5,258 nt of DNA from Arcobacter sp. UBA7394 (lineage in GTDB: Bacteria; Campylobacterota; Campylobacteria; Campylobacterales; Arcobacteraceae). This document shows positions 1 through 5,258 of the stretch, one piece after another. The stretch covers positions 3,983-9,240 of the forward strand of contig DKNG01000159.1 in assembly GCA_002470185.1 (NCBI GenBank), in the 5' to 3' direction. Below the pieces are notes generated by a model. It saw nothing but the letters and a program-made list of their open reading frames with translations, was not told the DNA's origin and made no database searches. Each line of letters begins with the position of its first letter. The stretch's first letter is position 1. The position numbers and the translations under genes are program-made.

Positions 1-740
1 TTAATCTCCTCAATACTATTACTTTCCATAACAGAATCAGCGCTAAGAGATGGAACATCATCAAAGAAACCAAAGTCCTCTTTGTCATCATCAGTAATAA
101 CTAGAGTATCATCTGTATTAAGTGCAATTTCTTCTAATTCATCATCAAAGAATCCATAGTTTTTTTGAGGTTCATCAAGCATATCATCTGCAAAAATACC
201 AAATGCTTTGGAATTTTTCTGATCATTTAAATCATCATCAAAGAAACCAATGGCATCATTATCAACTTCAATATGATCAACAGATTTAATTTCTGGAACT
301 GGTGCTGCTGCAACAGGTTCTTCCTTAGAAGTAGGTACATTACCACTAGAATAAGCTCTAATTTCTTCTAATAACGTTGTTGTCATTTCAGTAAATACTT
401 CTCTAGTTATGTCTTCAGCAACCTCTAGATCAAGTATCTCTTTCATAACATCTAAACCATCAATTAATGTTCCTGCCATTTCTGGAATAAACTCAATTTG
501 ATGGTTTCTTAATTTATCCATTAAGTTTTCAACATCATGTGTAAACTCAGCAAATAATGTTAATTCAACAGATGCACCACTACCTTTTAAAGTATGTACA
601 TCCCTAAACAACTGACCCATCTCTTCGTCAGTTAAAGATCCATTGTTCTCGGCTTCTAAAAGTACATTATCCGCTGATTCAAAAAGTTCTTCTGCTTCTT
701 CAAGAAACATTTCTCTATATTTAGAAATATCAAATGACAT
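1..740 (-). CDS. cheA: Chemotaxis histidine kinase CheA, N-terminal part (cut by left window edge)
   Basis: CheA autophosphorylates on a P1-domain histidine and passes the phosphate to CheY in the cytoplasmic chemoreceptor array. The visible 246 codons hold a P1/Hpt domain at about residues 1-130. Its phospho-acceptor motif is DVHTLKGSG with His49 (codon 594-596), which aligns with E. coli His48. A following helix (EFTHDVENLMDKLR) is typical of CheA P1. Residues about 131-246 form an Ala/Pro-containing and then strongly acidic linker that carries four GFFDD-like motifs. The reading frame is open to base 1, so the dimerisation, kinase and CheW-like domains lie outside the window. The ATG at 740 is supported by a strong AAGGAG five bases upstream and by the family's usual N-terminus. 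It lies 13 bases after cheY and is probably cotranscribed with it. What is seen is the Hpt domain; the full CheA architecture is inferred. A different Hpt-bearing hybrid kinase is possible but less likely. Confidence 0.9.
   Translation of the reverse strand, partial: MSFDISKYREMFLEEAEELFESADNVLLEAENNGSLTDEEMGQLFRDVHTLKGSGASVELTLFAEFTHDVENLMDKLRNHQIEFIPEMAGTLIDGLDVMKEILDLEVAEDITREVFTEMTTTLLEEIRAYSSGNVPTSKEEPVAAAPVPEIKSVDHIEVDNDAIGFFDDDLNDQKNSKAFGIFADDMLDEPQKNYGFFDDELEEIALNTDDTLVITDDDKEDFGFFDDVPSLSADSVMESNSIEEI
51..251 (-). repeat. Four GFFDD-like motifs in the CheA linker
   Basis: Within the acidic linker after P1, four short copies of an aromatic/aliphatic-G-[FI]-F-[DA]-D motif occur. They are IGFFDDDL (residues 164-171, bases 228-251), FGIFADDM (180-187, bases 180-203), YGFFDDEL (195-202, bases 135-158) and FGFFDDVP (223-230, bases 51-74). 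The conserved glycines are 16, 15 and 28 residues apart. The stretches between copies are mostly polar and acidic, as expected for a flexible tether with repeated short linear motifs. From memory, similar GxF-type motifs occur in CheA linkers of other proteobacteria, but I cannot check this. The function is not known to me. Confidence 0.75.
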
Positions 741-745
741 GCTAA

Positions 746-751
746 CTCCTT
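746..751 (-). promoter_or_regulatory. Shine-Dalgarno of cheA
   Basis: The minus strand reads AAGGAG here, five bases before the ATG at 740. It lies in the 13-base gap after the cheY stop. It is the strongest ribosome binding site in the window and fixes the cheA start. Confidence 0.85.
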
Positions 752-753
752 TA

Positions 754-1122
754 CTATCTACTTAATACTATATTAACTGCTTTTAACAATTGATCTGGAA
801 CGAATGGTTTAACAATCCAACCAGTTGCCCCTGCAGCTTTACCTTTTGCTTTCATTTCATCACTTCTTTCAGTAGTAAGTACTAAAATTGGTTTTTTTGA
901 ATATTGTGGCACTTTTCTTAGTTCACCTATTAAAGTTAAACCATCCATATTTGGCATATTTACATCTGTTATTATTAGATCAAAATCTGCAGCTTTAGCT
1001 TTTGCTAAACCATCAACACCATCAACAGCCTCAGTTACATCATTGTAACCACCTTCGTTTAATGCATAGTTTAGCATATCTCTTAGCATAGTAGAATCAT
1101 CCACGATTAAAAGCTTAGCCAT
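754..1122 (-). CDS. cheY: CheY-type single-domain response regulator
   Basis: This 122-aa protein is a lone receiver domain with no output domain, so it probably acts as a diffusible chemotaxis regulator phosphorylated by the kinase encoded next door. All receiver landmarks are present: acidic pair Asp8-Asp9, phospho-acceptor Asp53 in the TDVNMPNMDG segment, Thr83 in VLTTERSD, and Lys105 in the WIVKPF segment. The residue matching the switch aromatic Tyr106 of E. coli CheY is Trp102. This substitution is common among stand-alone CheY proteins outside the enteric type, from what I recall. Length and start match the family, and AAGGGG lies seven bases upstream of the ATG. It is the first gene of the cheY-cheA unit, preceded by an AT-rich spacer. 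It could control the flagellar motor or act as a phosphate sink or partner for a second chemosensory pathway; the sequence does not decide. Confidence 0.92.
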   Translation of the reverse strand: MAKLLIVDDSTMLRDMLNYALNEGGYNDVTEAVDGVDGLAKAKAADFDLIITDVNMPNMDGLTLIGELRKVPQYSKKPILVLTTERSDEMKAKGKAAGATGWIVKPFVPDQLLKAVNIVLSR

Positions 1123-1129
1123 TATAAAA

Positions 1130-1135
1130 CCCCTT
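1130..1135 (-). promoter_or_regulatory. Shine-Dalgarno of cheY
   Basis: The minus strand reads AAGGGG, seven bases before the cheY ATG. It is purine-rich and well placed, with one base differing from the consensus AAGGAG. It supports the chosen start. Confidence 0.7.
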
Positions 1136-1159
1136 AAATATATTAAAAAAATTATTTAA

Positions 1160-1232
1160 ACTATACTAACGAAAGAAATATTAATTTTTGGTTAGTTTCT
1201 AAGCTAATTTATATTTATCATAAATAATTATA
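1160..1232 (-). promoter_or_regulatory. Candidate promoter elements for cheY-cheA
   Basis: Two sigma70-like -10 boxes occur on the minus strand of the spacer upstream of cheY. A perfect TATAAT lies at 1227-1232, which would give a leader of roughly 100 bases. TATAGT lies at 1160-1165, which would give a leader of roughly 30 bases. Neither has a good -35 hexamer at 17 bases, which is common for housekeeping promoters in Campylobacterota. I saw no clear sigma54 (-24/-12) or sigma28 pattern. The spacer is so AT-rich that chance matches are expected, so this is tentative. Confidence 0.3.
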
Positions 1233-1330
1233 AGTTTATAGTTATATTTTTACAGAAAATGTGTTTATTTGAATGAGAGTTTCAGTGTTACGGTATTTAT
1301 TGAAGTTTTATTATGAATTTATTTTTATTA

Positions 1331-1369
1331 TTTTTATGAAAATTAATAAATCCCAAGAGGGATTTATTA
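1331..1369 (-). terminator. Probable Rho-independent terminator of the lptD-PRT-pnp unit
   Basis: A perfect 11-bp inverted repeat (1344-1354 paired with 1359-1369) with a 4-base loop starts exactly at the pnp stop codon. Its top holds CCC/GGG and the rest of the stem is A/T. On the minus strand it is followed by ATTTTC and further A/T, a weak U-tract; on the plus strand no T-run follows. It therefore fits termination of pnp rather than of any plus-strand gene. The stem is AT-rich, so it could act partly as an RNA 3'-end stabiliser. The tandem stop TAATAA of pnp lies inside its first arm. Confidence 0.75.
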
Positions 1370-3544
1370 TATAGAACTAGAAGATAATTCTATTCTATCT
1401 TTTTTTACTTTTAAGACTTTTATTTCTACATCATCACCTGCATTTAATACATCTGATACATTCTTAACTCTTTGTTTAGAGATTTTAGAAATATGTAATA
1501 ATCCTTCTCCACCTTTTGGTAAAGAAACGAAAGCACCAAAGTCAACTATTCTTTCAACTTTTCCAGTTAAAATCTCATCAACTTTATATAAATCTTCAAA
1601 GTTTACATTTCTAGATTCTTTTCTTGCTGGCGCATTATTAGAAATAGACTTAATATGCTCACAAGCATCTAAAACGCTTTGTTTGCACTCACCAGAAACT
1701 TTAACATTTCCAGAGTTTCTATCTAAATCAATTGCTACTGAGAATTTTTCAATAATTTCTTTTATCGTAGACCCAGCTTTACCAATAACAACCATCACTT
1801 TTGAAGGATCAATTGCAAATTGTTCAACTAATGGTAAAGCTTCACTTGGAACAATTTCTGATGCTGCAGTTTCCATTAATCCTAAGATATGCTCTCTACC
1901 TTCTTTTGCTTGTAATAAAGCTTCTTCTAATACTGATAATTCAATACCACCAAGCTTAATATCCATTTGTAAAGCAGTAATACCATCTTTAGTACCAGCA
2001 ACTTTAAAGTCCATATCTCCATCATGATCTTCAAGACCCATAATATCAGTAAGAACCGAATAGTTATCACCTTCAACAACCATACCCATAGCAACACCAG
2101 CTACTAAATCAGATATTGGTACACCCGCTGCTTTTAATGCTAAAGAACCACCACAAACTGTAGCCATTGAAGAAGAACCATTTGATTCTAAAATTTCAGA
2201 TACTAATCTAATTGTTTCAGTGTAATCATTGTCAATAGTAGATTCTAATGCTTTTCTACCTAAATTTCCATGACCTAATTCTCTTCTACCTACACCAAAC
2301 ATTGGCTTAGCTTCACCTACAGAGAAACCTGGGAAGTTATAATGTAATAAGAAGTTGTCCATAGAAGTTGATTTTTCAGTAAGTTTTTCAAACATTTGAC
2401 CGTCTTTACTTCCAGCAATTGTACCAACAACTAAAGCTTGAGTTTCACCTCTTGTAAATAAACAAGATGAATGAGCTGATGGTAAAATATTAGTATCTAT
2501 TGTAATAGGTCTAACGTCTCTTAAACCTCTTCCATCTGCTCTAACTTTATCATTAACAATCATTGCTCTAACTAATTCTCTCTTGATGATAGAAACCGCT
2601 TCGTAAATTGTACCAAATTCAATTTCATTACTTGTGCAATATTCATTAGAAGCAATTGCTTTTGCAACATCTTTAAGCTCAGTAGCTCTCTCACTTTTTG
2701 CTAATTTTTTAATAGCTTCTGTAATATCAGCAGAGAAATTATCTCTTACGTAATTAATTACTTCTTCTTCAATTTTGAATTCTACTAATTCTACATCTTT
2801 TTTCTCAACACTTGCTGTTTCAAATCCAGATTCATATGTTGTATTTGCTTCATATAAAGCTTTTTGAGCAACACCAATAGCTTCAACTAAATCAGATTCA
2901 TTAACTTCATTAGCTTTATGAACTTTTGTGAATGCCTCAATATCAACTTCCACTAATTCTTGTGATGAAATAGATTTCATTTCAATCATTAATAATTCAT
3001 CTTTTGTACCAGCTACATATAGATCTAATGTAGAATCTAATAATTCTGTAGTCGTAGGATTAATTACATACTCACCATTAATTTTTCCAACTCTTACACC
3101 TGAAACAGATTTTTTAATTGGTAAATTTGAAGTATATAAAGCAGCACTTGCAGCATTTAATGCTAAGGCTTGTAAGTCAACATCTTTATCAGCACTTAAT
3201 ACCATTACAGTAATTGTTGTAGGATAAACATAACCTTTAGGGAAAAGAGGTCTTAAACTTCTATCAATAACTCTTGATGTTAAAGTTTCAAATTCGCTAG
3301 GTTTAGCTTCTCTTTTAATAAATCCACCAGGTAATTTTGCAGCAGCATAAGTTTTTTCAACATATTGCACTGTAAGTGGAGTAAAATCCTCAGATACTGG
3401 GTTATCAAACTCACTTACTACAGTAGCTAAAACTACTGCTTTTCCTAATTTAGCTAATACTGATCCATTAGCTTGTTTGGCTACTTTGCCAAACTCGAAT
3501 ATCTCTTGCTTTTCATTTAATTCAAATTCACAAACTGTTGACAT
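1367..3544 (-). CDS. pnp: Polynucleotide phosphorylase (PNPase), complete
   Basis: PNPase degrades RNA 3'-to-5' using phosphate, releasing nucleoside diphosphates, and can run in reverse; it acts as a trimer in the cytoplasm. The 725-aa protein shows the full order. The first RNase PH core includes GGFIKREAKPSEFE at about residues 73-86. A helical linker spans about 245-325. The second, catalytic core starts near RADGRG (335-340), with FTRGETQAL (363-371), GRRELGHGNL (419-428), and Asp506 and Asp512 in the GLEDHDGDMDF segment, matching the catalytic Asp486/Asp492 of the E. coli enzyme. A KH domain with GKAG at 588-591 and an S1 domain at about 655-720 follow. The protein stops right after S1, so it lacks the tail that binds RNase E in enteric bacteria. 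This fits a lineage thought to use RNase J/Y instead. The start at 3544 lies 8 bases after the upstream gene's stop and leaves a normal PNPase N-terminus. No long 5' leader of its own is visible. Confidence 0.98.
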   Translation of the reverse strand: MSTVCEFELNEKQEIFEFGKVAKQANGSVLAKLGKAVVLATVVSEFDNPVSEDFTPLTVQYVEKTYAAAKLPGGFIKREAKPSEFETLTSRVIDRSLRPLFPKGYVYPTTITVMVLSADKDVDLQALALNAASAALYTSNLPIKKSVSGVRVGKINGEYVINPTTTELLDSTLDLYVAGTKDELLMIEMKSISSQELVEVDIEAFTKVHKANEVNESDLVEAIGVAQKALYEANTTYESGFETASVEKKDVELVEFKIEEEVINYVRDNFSADITEAIKKLAKSERATELKDVAKAIASNEYCTSNEIEFGTIYEAVSIIKRELVRAMIVNDKVRADGRGLRDVRPITIDTNILPSAHSSCLFTRGETQALVVGTIAGSKDGQMFEKLTEKSTSMDNFLLHYNFPGFSVGEAKPMFGVGRRELGHGNLGRKALESTIDNDYTETIRLVSEILESNGSSSMATVCGGSLALKAAGVPISDLVAGVAMGMVVEGDNYSVLTDIMGLEDHDGDMDFKVAGTKDGITALQMDIKLGGIELSVLEEALLQAKEGREHILGLMETAASEIVPSEALPLVEQFAIDPSKVMVVIGKAGSTIKEIIEKFSVAIDLDRNSGNVKVSGECKQSVLDACEHIKSISNNAPARKESRNVNFEDLYKVDEILTGKVERIVDFGAFVSLPKGGEGLLHISKISKQRVKNVSDVLNAGDDVEIKVLKVKKDRIELSSSSI

Positions 3545-3552
3545 AATTATTT

Positions 3553-4206
3553 TTATCCTTTTTTAATTTTTTCTATATCTTCAAACTCTATATCGTCTAG
3601 ACTATCATAATAAAAATTAATAGCTATAAAATGATCCAATTTTTTTATATAATATAAATCATCAGCAATAGATTCTATAGTTTGAATACTTGCACTTGGT
3701 AAAATAGGTGTAGCAACTGAAACAGACTTTGCACCCAAATTAATTGCTGTTTTAATACAAGCCATCATAGTTAAACCTGTATTAATACCTTCATCAACAA
3801 TTAAAACATTTTTGTATTCTAATTGTGAAATTTTATTTCCATCTCTAAATGAATTAACTCTAGTTAAAATCGAATCTTCATATACTTGTTTTGATTTAGT
3901 ATAGATGTAATCTAAACTAATATCAAAGCTTTTTACAAGTTCCTCATGTATTAGAACTTCTTCATGTTCTGTTACAATAGCAATCTCACACTCATCATTT
4001 TGAGGTGCAATAATTTTATCACTAAACATAATATCTACTTTTGCATCTAATGAATTTGCAATAATTTTAGCTATTTCATAACCACCATATGAACTAGAGA
4101 TAACAGTCCAGTTCTCTAGTTTCATTTTGTCAATTGGCAAAATATCTAAAAGCCTATAACCTGCAACTTCTCTATTTTTAAAATAAATATTATTTTCAGA
4201 ATTCAT
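3553..4206 (-). CDS. Predicted phosphoribosyltransferase-family protein (COG1926-like)
   Basis: This 217-aa, probably cytoplasmic protein has a type I phosphoribosyltransferase fold signature. The PRPP-binding motif lies at residues 134-146 (VLIVDEGINTGLT), with the acidic pair Asp138-Glu139. The overall pattern resembles COG1926: an N-terminal FKNREVAGYRL, a GGYEIA segment near 41-46, DAKVDIM near 54-60, a central helical region around 85-120, and VATPILP near 164-170. No substrate can be assigned. The pyrophosphate loop reads SSSYGG (37-42), where I would expect a PRGG-like sequence, so the basic residue is missing and activity is uncertain. The ATG overlaps the lptD stop by one base (TAATG) and only a weak purine stretch precedes it, suggesting translational coupling. 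Its last codons supply the Shine-Dalgarno of pnp. From memory, a similar gene sits in this position in other Campylobacterota. Family confidence is high; function is open. Confidence 0.88.
   Translation of the reverse strand: MNSENNIYFKNREVAGYRLLDILPIDKMKLENWTVISSSYGGYEIAKIIANSLDAKVDIMFSDKIIAPQNDECEIAIVTEHEEVLIHEELVKSFDISLDYIYTKSKQVYEDSILTRVNSFRDGNKISQLEYKNVLIVDEGINTGLTMMACIKTAINLGAKSVSVATPILPSASIQTIESIADDLYYIKKLDHFIAINFYYDSLDDIEFEDIEKIKKG
3556..3560 (-). promoter_or_regulatory. Shine-Dalgarno of pnp inside the end of the upstream gene
   Basis: The minus strand reads AAGGA, made by the last Lys and Gly codons of the phosphoribosyltransferase gene just before its TAA. It lies 11 bases from the pnp ATG, slightly long but usable. 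Ribosomes finishing the upstream gene would clear or occupy this site, which suggests coupled translation. Confidence 0.6.
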
Positions 4207-5258
4207 TATTTATCTTTGATTTTATAATTTTGTTTTAATCCACCTAGTGGTTTTAAAATTAAGTTTACATATATAATATCTTGACTAATATTATTTGTAT
4301 TAGTACTTGTTGAAGGAATAATCTCTTTTTCTAACTTAAAATCTAAATTCCAACATATATCATTAATATTAAGTGAAAAACCTTGTTTATTCCTAATATT
4401 ATCAAGTAAATTATAGTTTTCATAATAGCCAACTTTATAATCTTTACTAATATTATAAGTAGTATTAATTCTATAAGATTCTAAATCTTCTTTATTTGAA
4501 TTAGGAGTATCCTTAGATTTATAATATCCTAAATCAATATTAATATCTTCAAAAGAATATGTAATATTACTAGTGTTTTCAATAAATTGTTTATCTTGAA
4601 CATTATAAATAACTTTATTAGAAATACTTCCATTACTGTAGTTATATTTGATGTAGTTTTCTAAATCATGTAACTCAGGATTATCATCTTTATCATATAA
4701 TATTGTCTGAGATACTTTATGGTTAATAATTTGACTTAAATCTTCTTTTTTATACAACGATTGATTAAACGATAATAAAATATTCTTCTTACTTTGAACA
4801 AAAGGAAATGATGCTAAATCGGAATCACTATTAGTTATATTATATAAATCACCATCTGTAGTGATATTATCAGGATGTGAATATTTTGCATTAAAATTAA
4901 CTGTATGTAAATATGATTTATATGGCTTTATTAAATCTGTACCCACAGAAACAGATGAAACATTCTGTACTAAAAGTGCATTGTTAAACTCTTTAGAAGA
5001 ATTTGTATACTCATATTTACTTACAATTGTTTTATTTTCTAAATTTAGATATAAATAATCATCAATAAAATATTTAGTATAACTAATAGGTAAAGATAAT
5101 TCATAAATATTTGCATTTAATCCAACTGATCTAGTGTAATTGATAAATTTTGCATCAGCTGAGTAAATTAAATTATCTAGAAAAAATTCTTTATTGTATG
5201 AGTGAAACTGTAATTGAGGTAATTCTTGTAAAGTTTCATCATTATTATCTTTTTCTGT
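4206..5258 (-). CDS. lptD: LPS-assembly protein LptD, C-terminal barrel part (cut by right window edge)
   Basis: LptD is the outer-membrane beta-barrel that, with the lipoprotein LptE, inserts lipopolysaccharide into the outer leaflet. The frame is open from base 5258 to the TAA at 4206-4208, giving 350 C-terminal residues. The 5' part of the gene, with signal peptide and periplasmic jellyroll, is outside. Visible support includes an ELPQLQFHSY segment at fragment residues 12-21, followed by LIYSADAKFINYTR, a pattern typical of the LptD barrel entry. There are many alternating polar/aromatic strands, and a C-terminal region with DICWNLDF and then IIYVNLILKPLGGL, matching the usual LptD end. 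Only one cysteine is visible (fragment residue 302, codon 4353-4355), about where E. coli has the Cys724-Cys725 pair. The sequence is Asn/Lys/Tyr-rich, in line with its AT content. It is the upstream partner of a one-base TAATG overlap with the next gene. Family assignment is from remembered motifs. Confidence 0.88.
   Translation of the reverse strand, partial: TEKDNNDETLQELPQLQFHSYNKEFFLDNLIYSADAKFINYTRSVGLNANIYELSLPISYTKYFIDDYLYLNLENKTIVSKYEYTNSSKEFNNALLVQNVSSVSVGTDLIKPYKSYLHTVNFNAKYSHPDNITTDGDLYNITNSDSDLASFPFVQSKKNILLSFNQSLYKKEDLSQIINHKVSQTILYDKDDNPELHDLENYIKYNYSNGSISNKVIYNVQDKQFIENTSNITYSFEDINIDLGYYKSKDTPNSNKEDLESYRINTTYNISKDYKVGYYENYNLLDNIRNKQGFSLNINDICWNLDFKLEKEIIPSTSTNTNNISQDIIYVNLILKPLGGLKQNYKIKDK

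Noticed and set aside
228..251. DNA-level tandem repeat or CRISPR-like array in the cheA linker
   Set aside because: The recurring TTCTTTGATGAT-like stretches are short, unevenly spaced and in frame, and the similarity is clearest at protein level, so this is a protein motif repeat and not a DNA array.
1141..1340. Riboswitch, small RNA or further inverted repeats in the pnp-cheY spacer
   Set aside because: Apart from the terminator hairpin only AT-rich low-complexity sequence and short imperfect pairings with G-U pairs are visible; nothing matches a structured RNA class I know.
1683..2027. Plus-strand open frame of 114 codons
   Set aside because: It lies wholly antisense inside the strongly supported pnp gene (catalytic core and KH region), has no recognisable family pattern, and is explained as a shadow frame of biased codon use.
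2928..3227. Plus-strand open frame of 99 codons
   Set aside because: It is antisense to the first RNase PH core of pnp, is Ser/Asn/Thr-rich with no domain pattern, and no ribosome binding site supports it.
4206..4946. A separate 246-codon gene starting at the GTG at 4944-4946
   Set aside because: The same frame stays open for another 104 codons to the window edge and that upstream part carries LptD-like sequence (ELPQLQFHSY), so the GTG is an internal valine codon and the gene is a truncated view of lptD.
4861..5058. Plus-strand open frame of 65 codons
   Set aside because: It is antisense to the LptD barrel coding frame, which continues open on both sides of it; there is no independent support.

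Overview
The window is AT-rich and gene-dense, and every supported gene lies on the minus strand. Gene content, A/T-biased codon use and the order lptD - phosphoribosyltransferase - pnp point to a Campylobacterota (epsilonproteobacterial) genome, most likely an Arcobacter-type bacterium. The taxon is an inference from sequence style and remembered gene order, not from a search. I see no rRNA, tRNA, CRISPR array, insertion sequence or phage gene.

Read in the direction of transcription (right to left), the first unit runs from the right edge to about 1331. It begins with the C-terminal 350 codons of LptD, the outer-membrane lipopolysaccharide translocon barrel (4206-5258, cut by the window edge). 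Next is a 217-aa protein of the COG1926-type phosphoribosyltransferase family (3553-4206), whose ATG overlaps the lptD stop by one base (TAATG). Then comes full-length polynucleotide phosphorylase, pnp (1367-3544), whose Shine-Dalgarno sequence is formed by the last codons of the phosphoribosyltransferase gene. A hairpin that starts at the pnp stop codon (1344-1369) probably ends the transcript. The spacing indicates translational coupling of an envelope-assembly gene, a possible nucleotide or PRPP-binding protein and an RNA-decay enzyme.

After an AT-rich spacer of about 240 bases with candidate promoter elements, a second unit begins: a stand-alone CheY-type receiver (754-1122) and, 13 bases later, the N-terminal 246 codons of a CheA-type histidine kinase (1-740, cut by the left edge). 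The two would form a phosphorelay pair, with CheA His49 in the P1 domain and CheY Asp53 as the receiver aspartate.

The window is mostly ordinary housekeeping and chemotaxis sequence. The points that merit a second look are a fourfold GFFDD-like short motif in the acidic linker after the CheA P1 domain, an altered pyrophosphate loop in the phosphoribosyltransferase, and the tight lptD-PRT-pnp coupling. I found no convincing evidence of an undescribed multi-gene system.
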